Source of the DNA: Armatimonadota bacterium
GTDB taxonomy: Bacteria > Armatimonadota > UBA10988
NCBI GenBank assembly: GCA_016235455.1
Contig: JACRKZ010000172.1
Location: 1 to 44,483 of the forward strand
DNA length: 44,483 nucleotides
Reading direction: 5' to 3'
The position numbers were made by a program, and so were the translations under genes. How positions within the stretch are numbered: position 1 is the stretch's first letter; each line of letters begins with the position of its first letter. Shown here piece after piece: positions 1 to 8,692 of the stretch. The notes under the pieces are model-generated. The model was not told where the DNA came from, searched no databases, and saw nothing but the letters and a program-made list of their open reading frames with translations.

Positions 1-15
1 CCTCCCCAAACCACC

Positions 16-41
16 ACGGGCCGCGCTGGCGCGCGGCCCGT
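16..41 (-). terminator. Hairpin after acs, probable terminator
   Basis: A perfect 11-bp inverted repeat (16-26 with 31-41, loop 27-30) lies just downstream of the acs stop on the minus strand. It is followed in that direction by a short GT-rich stretch rather than a long T run. It could act as a weak intrinsic terminator or a 3'-end stabiliser. Confidence 0.5.
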
Positions 42-47
42 TGGCAA

Positions 48-72
48 GCCGGGCTGGAGCCCGGCGCTCCCA
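48..72 (+). repeat. Dispersed hairpin repeat, copy A
   Basis: Two 8-bp arms (48-55 and 58-65) form a perfect palindrome around a 2-nt centre and are followed by the tail GCTCCCAG. The same layout (8-bp arm, GG, 8-bp arm, GCTCYCAG) recurs at 8397-8423 and, inverted, at 8345-8371. This marks it as a member of a dispersed intergenic repeat family. Confidence 0.6.
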
Positions 73-81
73 GAGGGAGGA

Positions 82-2019
<1,938 letters not shown>

Positions 2020-2071
2020 GGTGACTACCCTTTCCTCATAGAACGAAGCCGGCCTAGTCTGGGCACAGGCT

Positions 2072-2527
2072 TCAGGTGTCGTTGTCCGGTACGTCCTGAT
2101 CAGTCTCGCCAGAGAGCGGCAAGTTCACCTTGCCCTCTTCGAGTACGTCATCTCGCACCAGGATGGGCGCGCCGACCCGAAGCGCGATGGCCAGGCCATC
2201 GGCTGGGCGGCAGTCCACCTGGATCTCCTCCTCCTCTCCGTCGCGTCGAACACACAGTTTGGCGTAATAGATGCTCTGCCACAAGTCGTCCACGAGCAAC
2301 CGAGTGACCACGCCGCCGAGCTTGCCGAGGCTTTGGCACAGCAGTTCGTGGGTCATCGGCCGCGGCATCTCGACCTCCTGGAGCTTGAGCTGGATGGCAT
2401 AGGCCTCGCAGCGTCCGATCCAGATCGGCAGTTGCCGTCCGCGGTCGTCTTCCAGCAGCGCGAACTCGTAGCCAAGCCGGTCCTCGGCCAATCCGCGCAG
2501 GGTCACCGGACAGAGTTCATCACCCAT
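2072..2527 (-). CDS. Bifunctional nuclease family protein (DUF151)
   Basis: The protein matches the bifunctional nuclease (BFN, DUF151) family. A compact domain carries the core LPIWIGRCEAYAI, followed by RPMTHELL and the CRPADGLAIALRVGAPI segment typical of the family. Family members are reported to have RNase/DNase activity and are widespread in bacteria; the role here is unknown. About 20 acidic residues follow the domain at the C-terminus. I chose the ATG at 2527 (MGDELCPV) because the family domain starts right there. It overlaps the stop of the MscS-like gene by 8 nt, suggesting translational coupling. An in-frame ATG at 2548 would add seven residues. Confidence 0.85.
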   Translation of the reverse strand: MGDELCPVTLRGLAEDRLGYEFALLEDDRGRQLPIWIGRCEAYAIQLKLQEVEMPRPMTHELLCQSLGKLGGVVTRLLVDDLWQSIYYAKLCVRRDGEEEEIQVDCRPADGLAIALRVGAPILVRDDVLEEGKVNLPLSGETDQDVPDNDT

Positions 2528-3107
2528 CGCCAGCCACCCCGTCCGCACCCGCCGATCGCTTCTCGGCGCTCAGGTGCTGGACAATACCTACCTCACTGCA
2601 ACGGATCCACCAGGCCCGGCCCGAGTCGTCCACGAGCTTGATGCGGCGCGGCCCGCACTCGGCCACGGTGCCGCTGAGGCCCTGGTTCAGGCAGACCACA
2701 TCGCCCGGTGCCAGCGCGTCGTCGACCAGCAGCGACCAGGTGGCCACGGCGTCGGCCAGCGGACCACGGGCGATCACCGCCAGGGTCACCGCCACCAGCG
2801 CGATGGCCACCGGGTCGAAGCGCCACAGGGCGAAGATGACCAGCAACGCCGCGGCATTCTGGGCGATGCGGGCGAAGGCCATGGTGTAGTCGCGCAGTTG
2901 CCGCCGCCGCCGGGCGCGGCCGGCCGGCTCACGGCCCGCGTCGCGGCTGTAGGTCGGGGCCAGCCGCTTCAGCAGCCACCCGCGCGCCAGCCAACCGCCC
3001 ACTTCGAACAGCAGAGCCACGGGGATGGCCAACACCAGCCCGCGCGCCGCCGACTGCAGATAGCCTATCAGCATCGAAGTCGACAGCACCGACGATAGGG
3101 AGCCCAT
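2520..3107 (-). CDS. Small MscS-like membrane protein
   Basis: A 195-residue protein. An N-terminal membrane segment is at about 20-40. A basic linker follows (about 60-71), then hydrophobic segments at 82-115. The segment at about 104-140 resembles the pore helix plus the start of the beta domain of mechanosensitive channels (VTLAVIARGPLADAV, then LAPGDVV). A short beta region with GLSGTV follows, and the C-terminal alpha/beta vestibule of full MscS is missing. The family assignment is by pattern and is moderate. The ATG at 3107 follows AGAGGTGG. The open frame extends further upstream, but that part runs into the divergent gene's 5' region and looks non-coding. It overlaps the next gene, DUF151. 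Confidence 0.65.
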   Translation of the reverse strand: MGSLSSVLSTSMLIGYLQSAARGLVLAIPVALLFEVGGWLARGWLLKRLAPTYSRDAGREPAGRARRRRQLRDYTMAFARIAQNAAALLVIFALWRFDPVAIALVAVTLAVIARGPLADAVATWSLLVDDALAPGDVVCLNQGLSGTVAECGPRRIKLVDDSGRAWWIRCSEVGIVQHLSAEKRSAGADGVAGDG

Positions 3108-3279
3108 GGACACCACCTCTTGACTGCTCTTTGTGCGGCCGCCGCGCCAATCCTCCTGCCCCGAGCCTTTGCCGGAAAGTGAACGCAGCTTGTCGTCTTT
3201 TTCGGCAGGGCGGGCATCTTGCCGCTGCGGAACCGCCGAACGACGGTCAGCGTCCCAACCGGTGCCGTCGGAGTAGTCC

Positions 3280-5049
3280 ATGCTGACGATTGTGGCCCAT
3301 CTCTGCCTGGCCGCGGCGCCGCTCTGGCTGCCGTTGAGCACGGCCAAGGGCGAGTTGCCCGCGCCCGGCCTCGGCAACCAGCAGACGGCTTCGGTGGTGG
3401 CTGACTTCAACGCCGATGGTCGCCTGGATTTCGTCGTGGCCGAGCGCACCAAGGCACCCAGCGTGCTGCTCTACCAGCAGACGGCCACTGGCTGGGTGCG
3501 CGCTGTCGTGGAGGCCGGGCATCTGACTCCCGAGGCTGGCGGCGCGGCCCTGGACGCGGACGGCGACGGGGACCAGGACCTCGTGCTGGGTGGCGACGCG
3601 CAGAGCGACACGCTCTGGTGGTGGGAGAATCCCGGCGCCGGGCTGGAGCTGGCGCGGCCCTGGACCCGCCGCGCGATCAAGAGCGGCCGCGGCCGGCAGC
3701 ACCATGACCAGGTGGCCGTCGATCTGGATGGCGACGGCCGTGACGAGCTCGTCAGCTGGTGCCAGGGCAGCCGACAGCTCCTCCTGTTCAAGCCGCCCGC
3801 CGATGCGCACGGGCCTGAGCCGTGGCACCAGCGTGAGCTCTTTGCCTACGCGCCGGGCGCGTCCCTCGAGGGGCTGGCCGTGGCTGACGTCGACCTGGAC
3901 GGAACGCCGGATCTGATTGGCGGCGGGCGCTGGTTCAAGGTGGCGCGCGACGGCACGGCGAAGGCGACCGTGATCGATGCGGCCCAGTTCAGCTGCCGCG
4001 CCGCGGCCGGCCAGATCGTCACCGAAGGTTCGCCAGAGGTGGTCTTCAGCCCGGGCGATACAGATGGCGCGCTCTGCTGGTACGAGACGCCCGACCTGGG
4101 CGTCACCTGGCAGCGTCACCTGGTTCTGGAACCGTGGCGCCACGGCCACGGTTTGGCGCTGGCCGACTTCGACGGCGATGACCTGCTCGATCTGTTCGCC
4201 TCGGAGATGCACACCCCTGGGCCTGCCGATCAGTGTCGCATGGTGCTCTGCACCGGCACCGGCCGCGGGCTGTCCGGCGCCGAGGTCGTTCGCCGCGGGC
4301 AGTGCGGCCACGAGGCCAAGCTGGCTGACTTCACCGGTGACGGGTTATCTGACATCCTGGTCAAGCCCTACACGGCAGGCGCCCCGCGCGCCGATCTGCT
4401 ACGGCAGCCGGCGCGCCGCGTCGTGTCAGCGCCCGACACGGTCGATGCGCGGCCCGGCCGAGCGGTTCGCGGCCTGGCCTGCCTGTGGGACTTCACCTGC
4501 TCCGAGCCCGACTACGTGCGTGACCGCTGCGGCCTGGCGCCCGAGATACGCGTGCCCGACACCGCGCCGATCCAGTCCATGCTGGGCTTGCTGCGCGTCG
4601 AGGCGAAGGTGCTGGTCTCTGGCAAGCCGCCCAAGGCGCTCGTGCAGACCTTGCGGGGCAGCAATGCGTTGTCCGTGGAGTTCTGGGCGCGGCCGGCCGA
4701 CTTCGACCAGCGGCTTCCGGCACGCCTGCGCAGTATTGCGGCCGATGATGGTCACCGCAACCTGACCCTGAGCCAGGACAAGGACGCCCTCATCGTGCGG
4801 TTGCGGACCACCCAGACCGGCGATGCCGCCTTGGCGCCCGAGGTGCGGGTGCCCGACGTGTTCAGTGACAGGCTGGTGCATGTCGTCTTCGCCTGGGGCA
4901 GGGACACCGGGGCTGAAGTGTACGTGGATGGCACGCCGCGCGCGGCCGTACCCATTGGCGGCGACCTGAGCAACTGGGATCCGGCCATGCCGCTGGCCGT
5001 GGCCAACGACATCACCGGTGACCACAGCTGGCGCGGCGATCTGCACTAG
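3280..5049 (+). CDS. Secreted FG-GAP/VCBS propeller with LamG-like domain; amber codon near the end
   Basis: A probable signal peptide (MLTIVAHLCLAAAPLWLP) precedes a calcium-binding beta-propeller. Six DxDxDG-type FG-GAP motifs are visible (for example DFNADGRLD, DADGDGDQD, DLDGDGRDE, DFDGDDLLD, DFTGDGLSD) over residues 40-370. A concanavalin/LamG-like domain follows (about 400-589) with LSVEFWARP and GAEVYVDGTP. Such proteins are surface or periplasmic binding/adhesion proteins; no enzyme is implied. Translation stops at TAG 5047-5049, but the same frame continues to TAG 5119-5121 as VAIYSATLTAREV, the usual last strand of this domain class. The stop therefore looks like a late nonsense mutation, a sequencing error or readthrough. 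The ATG at 3280 has GGAG upstream. Confidence 0.8.
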   Translation: MLTIVAHLCLAAAPLWLPLSTAKGELPAPGLGNQQTASVVADFNADGRLDFVVAERTKAPSVLLYQQTATGWVRAVVEAGHLTPEAGGAALDADGDGDQDLVLGGDAQSDTLWWWENPGAGLELARPWTRRAIKSGRGRQHHDQVAVDLDGDGRDELVSWCQGSRQLLLFKPPADAHGPEPWHQRELFAYAPGASLEGLAVADVDLDGTPDLIGGGRWFKVARDGTAKATVIDAAQFSCRAAAGQIVTEGSPEVVFSPGDTDGALCWYETPDLGVTWQRHLVLEPWRHGHGLALADFDGDDLLDLFASEMHTPGPADQCRMVLCTGTGRGLSGAEVVRRGQCGHEAKLADFTGDGLSDILVKPYTAGAPRADLLRQPARRVVSAPDTVDARPGRAVRGLACLWDFTCSEPDYVRDRCGLAPEIRVPDTAPIQSMLGLLRVEAKVLVSGKPPKALVQTLRGSNALSVEFWARPADFDQRLPARLRSIAADDGHRNLTLSQDKDALIVRLRTTQTGDAALAPEVRVPDVFSDRLVHVVFAWGRDTGAEVYVDGTPRAAVPIGGDLSNWDPAMPLAVANDITGDHSWRGDLH

Positions 5050-5121
5050 GTGGCCATCTACTCGGCGACGCTCACGGCGCGCGAAGTGGGCGCGAACTAT
5101 CGGGCAGGTGCGGCGCGGTAG
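5050..5121 (+). pseudogene. Detached C-terminal tail of the LamG-like domain
   Basis: These 23 codons plus TAG are in the same frame as the preceding gene, right after its amber codon. They read VAIYSATLTAREVGANYRAG and a few more residues, which matches the closing strand and helix of LamG/concanavalin domains in this class of proteins (pattern 'GELHLVAIYDRALT.EEV..N'). They have no start codon of their own. A one-base change (TTG or CAG to TAG) would explain the interruption. Confidence 0.6.
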
Positions 5122-5140
5122 CGAGCGCTCGCGGGCGCTG

Positions 5141-5149
5141 TGGTATCCT
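5141..5149 (+). promoter_or_regulatory. Candidate extended -10 promoter, leaderless start
   Basis: TGGTATCCT resembles an extended -10 element (TGnTAnnnT). It ends 6 nt before the ATG at 5156, so transcription would begin at or next to the start codon. No Shine-Dalgarno sequence is visible before that ATG. No clear -35 is seen. Confidence 0.35.
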
Positions 5150-5155
5150 GGTGCC

Positions 5156-6061
5156 ATGCGCAGTCTGCTGCTGGTATTTCTCTGCTTTTCGGCCGCCATG
5201 GCCCAAGATGTGTTCATGGGCGGCCGCGTGGACCTGGAAGCGACGGTAGGTGCCGACACGCGTTTCGACTTCGGGCGCCAGGCCGGCGTGGACCTGACTT
5301 TCAGCAAGCCCAAGGTGCTCGACGCCTATGCCGACATCAGCGTCGCGGGCGGCAGCGTGCGGCTGCAGGAACTGTACCTGAAGCTGCCGCCGACCGCGCG
5401 CGTGGTCGATGTCACGCTCGGCCGGTTCCTGCTGCCCCACGGCGACCCGAACACGCGGGCCGAGGAGCGCTATGCCGCTGGCGCGCGCGACCTGTTCGCC
5501 AGCTACCACGACTGGCGCGCGGGCAACTGCCTGCTGGACACCGATGTGACCGGCGTGATGCTGTCACGCGAGGTGACGCTGCGGCGCGAGTTCACGCTCG
5601 GCGCCACGTTGTATGGCGCTCAGGTGCCGGGCGACCACTTCGCTTTCGGTGGGCGGCTGACGGGCGGCTGGCGCGGTCTGCGGTTCGGCGGTTCGGCTTA
5701 CGATGGCTATGACCGGCCGGGCGCGCACGCCTGGCAGGCGGTCGGCTTCGCCGCGTGGGAAGGCTTCGGCGTGGAAGTCGCGGGCCAGGCGTACTTCGGT
5801 AAGGCCAGCGGCGGCGAGCACCATGGGCAGCTCCTGCGCGCTGCCTACCGGCTGCCGATGCGCGCGCGGCTGCCGCTGGATCTGTTTGTGGCGCGCACGA
5901 CCTACGATGACGATCTGCAGCGCGGGGTGGCCACCACGCGGTTTGGCGTGGGCTACCGGTTCGGGCAGTACTACCGTGCCGAACTGCGCTACGAGATCAA
6001 CGAGGCGCCCGGCACGGTCGGTGACGACGTCGGCGTGGCGCGCTTGACGGCGGTGTTCTGA
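5156..6061 (+). CDS. Outer-membrane beta-barrel (porin-like) protein
   Basis: A 301-residue protein with a clear signal peptide (MRSLLLVFLCFSAAMAQ) and then alternating hydrophobic/polar strands rich in Gly, Tyr and Arg. It ends TAVF; a C-terminal Phe is the usual recognition signal for barrel insertion. The region LYLKLPPTARVVDVTLGRFLLP resembles phosphate-selective-porin-type barrels, but the exact family is not certain. It implies an outer membrane. I chose the ATG at 5156 because the signal peptide begins there; the upstream reading frame has no protein-like content. The CpXC gene follows after 20 bp in the same direction, then era. Confidence 0.75.
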   Translation: MRSLLLVFLCFSAAMAQDVFMGGRVDLEATVGADTRFDFGRQAGVDLTFSKPKVLDAYADISVAGGSVRLQELYLKLPPTARVVDVTLGRFLLPHGDPNTRAEERYAAGARDLFASYHDWRAGNCLLDTDVTGVMLSREVTLRREFTLGATLYGAQVPGDHFAFGGRLTGGWRGLRFGGSAYDGYDRPGAHAWQAVGFAAWEGFGVEVAGQAYFGKASGGEHHGQLLRAAYRLPMRARLPLDLFVARTTYDDDLQRGVATTRFGVGYRFGQYYRAELRYEINEAPGTVGDDVGVARLTAVF

Positions 6062-6081
6062 ACCGCCGAGAGGACACAACG

Positions 6082-7266
6082 ATGCAACTCGAAGGCGCCG
6101 TTCAGCGCGCCGCCTTGCCCTGTCCGGCCTGCGGCCAGACTGTGCGTGGCGAGATCACCATTCTGCTCGACGCGCAGGCCGATCCCGGCTGCACCAAGGC
6201 CCTGCTCGACAGCCGTGTGAACCGCTTGCGCTGCGGCTCCTGCCACAACGAGTTCCTCGCGGTGGCGCCGGTGCTCTACCACGATGCCGCGCGCCAGCTG
6301 GCGGTGGCCCTGGTGCCGCCGGGCCTGGGCGACCGCGACACGCTGGTGGGCGCGCTGGTGGCGCGGCTGCTGGAGGCGCTGGGGCCGAACGCGGTGGAGG
6401 ACTACCTGCTCGAGCCGCGGGTGGTGGACTCGCACGGCTCGCTGCGGCTGGCGCTGACCAGCGCCGGCGCACCGCCGGTGGCCGCGGCGGCGGAGACCGA
6501 CCACGACGTGATGACCGCCTTCGCCGCGCATCACGGCGCCGAGGCGGTGCTGGAACTGCTCGATCTGCTGGGCGACGTGACCGACGAGGATGCCTTCCTG
6601 ACCACGGTCAACGACAATCCGCAGCTTCTGGCGCCGGGCCGGCTGCGCGCGGTGCGCGATCTGGCCGGCGAGGCCGACGCTGCCGGGTTGGACGATGTGG
6701 CCGAGATGCTGGGTGATCTGGCCTCGCTGCTCAAACTGCATACGCCCGAGGACGAGGCCGAGGACGACCTGGAGCAGGAGGAAGACGAGCTGCCTCCGGA
6801 GGTGCGCGACATGCTGGTCGCGGGCAACCTGGAGGCGGCCGAGGACTTCCTGGACAAGCCCGACCCGCGCCGCCTGGACGATGCGCGGCGCGCGGTGCAG
6901 ACCGTGGAGCTGGAGAACTCGGACCGGCGCGAGGGCTTCATGGAGCACGCGCGGCTGTTCGGCACCATGGTCGACGACATGATGGAGATGGCCACGCAGG
7001 ACGACCTGCCGGACATGGACATCCCGCTGTACTGCCCGACGCCGCTGGGCGTGGCCGAACTCAACTGGGCCACGTTCGTGGCCTCGGTCAACGCTGACCG
7101 CGCTGACGAGGTCCTGGCCGAGCACCCGGATCTGGTGGTGCCCGCGGCCATGGACTCGCTGACCACGGCGGTCACCGGCGCCTACAATCTTGGTGACGAA
7201 GCGGCCGCGGCCCACTTCGAGATGTTGCGCAACGCTCTGCTCATCGCGGGCGTCGACGAGGAGTAG
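6082..7266 (+). CDS. CpXC-domain zinc-ribbon-like protein
   Basis: The N-terminal 75 residues form a CpXC domain: a CPACGQ pair near residue 14 and a CGSCHNEF pair near residue 52, a probable zinc-ribbon fold. The remaining 300 residues are acidic and largely helical, with a very acidic stretch (EDEAEDDLEQEEDELP) near 220-236. No catalytic motif is recognised. CpXC proteins have no established function. The ATG follows GAGAGGA. The gene ends 3 bp before era, whose ribosome site overlaps this stop region, so the two are probably cotranscribed. Confidence 0.75.
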   Translation: MQLEGAVQRAALPCPACGQTVRGEITILLDAQADPGCTKALLDSRVNRLRCGSCHNEFLAVAPVLYHDAARQLAVALVPPGLGDRDTLVGALVARLLEALGPNAVEDYLLEPRVVDSHGSLRLALTSAGAPPVAAAAETDHDVMTAFAAHHGAEAVLELLDLLGDVTDEDAFLTTVNDNPQLLAPGRLRAVRDLAGEADAAGLDDVAEMLGDLASLLKLHTPEDEAEDDLEQEEDELPPEVRDMLVAGNLEAAEDFLDKPDPRRLDDARRAVQTVELENSDRREGFMEHARLFGTMVDDMMEMATQDDLPDMDIPLYCPTPLGVAELNWATFVASVNADRADEVLAEHPDLVVPAAMDSLTTAVTGAYNLGDEAAAAHFEMLRNALLIAGVDEE

Positions 7267-7269
7267 ACG

Positions 7270-8343
7270 ATGGACGACATTCCTGCGTGGGGCGATGGCC
7301 CCTTCCAGCCGGAGCCGTGGGGTGGCGACCCGGTCGCTCCCGAGCCGGAACTCGAGGCCGAGGACGAACTCGAACTCGATCCCGAGCTTGAGGCCGAACT
7401 GGGCGAGCCGGCCGAGGCCGTGCTTCCCGAGATGCTCATGCCCGAGGCGCCCGAGGGCTACCGCGCGGGCTACGTGGCGGTCATCGGCCGGCCCAATGTG
7501 GGCAAGTCGAGCCTGGTCAACGCCTTGCTGGGCGAGCGCCTGGCACCCACATCGCCCGTGCCGCAGACCACACGGCGCCGGTTGCTGGGCATCCTGACGC
7601 TGCCCATGTCGCAGATTGTCTTCGTCGACACGCCCGGTCTGCACGAGGCCAAGCTGGCGCTGAGCAAGATGATGGTGCACGACGCCGAGGCCAGCCTGGT
7701 CGACGCCGATGTGGTGTTGCTGGTCGTCGACAGCACTCGCGAGCCCGGGGCCGAGGACCGCATCGCCTACGATCGGGCGCAGATGGCCGCGGCGCCCAAG
7801 CTGCTGGTGGTCAACAAGACCGACCTGGTGGGCAAGGACGGCGGGCCGGCCGACCAACGCGCCGCGCATATCGCCGAGTTCGCGCTGGATACCACCTACG
7901 AGACCTCGGCGGTGACCCGCGACGGGCTCGACGCGCTGCTGGCGGCGGTCATCGAACTGCTGCCCGAGTCGCCGCCCTACTTCCCGGCCGACCAGGTCAG
8001 CGATGCCATGGAGCGCGAGATAGCCGCCGATCTGATCCGCGAGGCGGCGCTGCGCAAGCTCTCCGAAGAGCTGCCGCACGCCGTGGCGGTCAAGGTCAAC
8101 GAGTGGAAAGAGCGCGAGAACGGCATGGTCTATGTCCACGCGCACCTGTTCGTCGAGCGCGAGTCGCAGAAGGGCATCGTCATTGGTCGAGGCGGCAAGA
8201 TGCTGCGCGCCATCGGCTCGATCGCCCGCATGAGCCTGGAGAAATGGCTCGACCAGCGCATCTACCTCGAGCTGGAGGTGAAGGTGCTCAAGGGCTGGCG
8301 CAAGGACCCGCGGATGCTGCGGTACCTGGGCTTCCAAGGCTGA
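7270..8343 (+). CDS. era: GTPase Era with acidic N-terminal extension
   Basis: Era is an essential GTPase that binds the 3' end of 16S rRNA during 30S assembly. G1 is GRPNVGKS at about residues 73-80, G3 is DTPGLH and G4 is NKTD. The C-terminal KH domain carries GRGGKMLRAIG, and the protein ends with the family's usual KGWRKDPRMLRYLGF. The G domain is preceded by about 65 residues of acidic, proline-rich sequence (EPELEAEDELELDPELEAEL) that ordinary Era (about 300 residues) lacks. The ATG at 7270 is 3 bp after the CpXC stop, with GAGGAG upstream. No other good start lies nearer to the G domain. Confidence 0.95.
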   Translation: MDDIPAWGDGPFQPEPWGGDPVAPEPELEAEDELELDPELEAELGEPAEAVLPEMLMPEAPEGYRAGYVAVIGRPNVGKSSLVNALLGERLAPTSPVPQTTRRRLLGILTLPMSQIVFVDTPGLHEAKLALSKMMVHDAEASLVDADVVLLVVDSTREPGAEDRIAYDRAQMAAAPKLLVVNKTDLVGKDGGPADQRAAHIAEFALDTTYETSAVTRDGLDALLAAVIELLPESPPYFPADQVSDAMEREIAADLIREAALRKLSEELPHAVAVKVNEWKERENGMVYVHAHLFVERESQKGIVIGRGGKMLRAIGSIARMSLEKWLDQRIYLELEVKVLKGWRKDPRMLRYLGFQG

Positions 8344-8344
8344 G

Positions 8345-8371
8345 CCTGGGAGCGCGGACCGCCAGGTCGGC
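8345..8371 (-). repeat. Dispersed hairpin repeat, copy B (inverted)
   Basis: Read on the minus strand it has the same layout as copies A and C: an imperfect hairpin (arms GCCGACC and GGTCCGC) followed by GCGCTCCCAGG. With copy C at 8397-8423 it forms a pair in opposite orientation just after era. The outer 16 bp of the two copies (8345-8360 and 8408-8423) are complementary with one mismatch. Confidence 0.55.
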
Positions 8372-8396
8372 ACCTGACCGAGGCGCCACGCGAACG

Positions 8397-8423
8397 GCGG
8401 ACCTGGAGGTCCGCGCTCTCAGG
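8397..8423 (+). repeat. Dispersed hairpin repeat, copy C
   Basis: Perfect 8-bp arms (8397-8404 and 8407-8414) around GG, followed by the tail GCTCTCAGG. The arm-GG-arm-GCTCYCAG layout is the same as at 48-72. Lying between the era stop and the cobalamin promoter, the B/C pair may also end era transcription. Confidence 0.6.
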
Positions 8424-8426
8424 GGC

Positions 8427-8456
8427 TTGACGCGTCTCGGCCCGGCGCGTTATGCT
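8427..8456 (+). promoter_or_regulatory. Sigma70-type promoter of the cobalamin operon
   Basis: TTGACG (8427-8432) and TATGCT (8451-8456) are separated by 18 bp. They lie immediately upstream of the riboswitch, with an expected start point near 8463. This is one of the two best promoter matches in the window. Confidence 0.7.
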
Positions 8457-8469
8457 GCGCGAACAGTCG

Positions 8470-8660
8470 AATACCCACGTGGGTGGCGATCTCGGAAGTC
8501 GGTGCAAGGCCGACACAGCCCCTGCTACGGTAACCGGTGACGAACGTCGCAACGCCCCTCTTGATGAGGGCGGTCATTGATCGAAACCAGGCGCGCCTGG
8601 TGACGGTTGAGAAGACAGCGGCGGGAGGAAGACCCGGGAGTCCGGAGACCTCGCCACGCA
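8470..8660 (+). promoter_or_regulatory. Cobalamin riboswitch
   Basis: The leader carries the hallmarks of the cobalamin riboswitch class. A 5' core GGAAGTCGGTGCAAGGCCGA is followed by CCCCTGCTACGGTAA (matching the conserved CCCGCNACTGTNA element). The 3' B12-box-like segment reads GGAGTCCGGAGACCTCGCC. A closing P1 helix is visible: 8483-8489 pairs perfectly with 8651-8657. It precedes tonB and a BtuB-type receptor, exactly the genes this riboswitch usually represses when adenosylcobalamin binds. No T-run terminator lies between it and the tonB ATG, so control is probably at translation. Confidence 0.92.
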
Positions 8661-8669
8661 CTTTGCCTG

Positions 8670-8689
8670 CCGGCTCAGAGGGAGACCGG
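8670..8689 (+). promoter_or_regulatory. Hairpin holding the tonB ribosome site
   Basis: CCGGCTC (8670-8676) can pair with GAG-A-CCGG (8682-8689) with one bulged A. This places the AGAGGGAG Shine-Dalgarno sequence in the loop and 3' stem, three nt before the ATG at 8693. It could serve as the sequestering switch of the riboswitch. Confidence 0.4.
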
Positions 8690-8692
8690 ACC

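Noticed and set aside
5047..5049. Genome-wide reassignment of TAG
   Set aside because: TAG ends several certain genes in the window (acs, nuoH, nuoL, nuoN), so recoding would lengthen them without similarity.
5989..8373. A 794-codon minus-strand frame over the CpXC gene and era
   Set aside because: Its composition is biased (Gln/His/Arg/Val) with no domain, and it is fully antisense to recognised genes.
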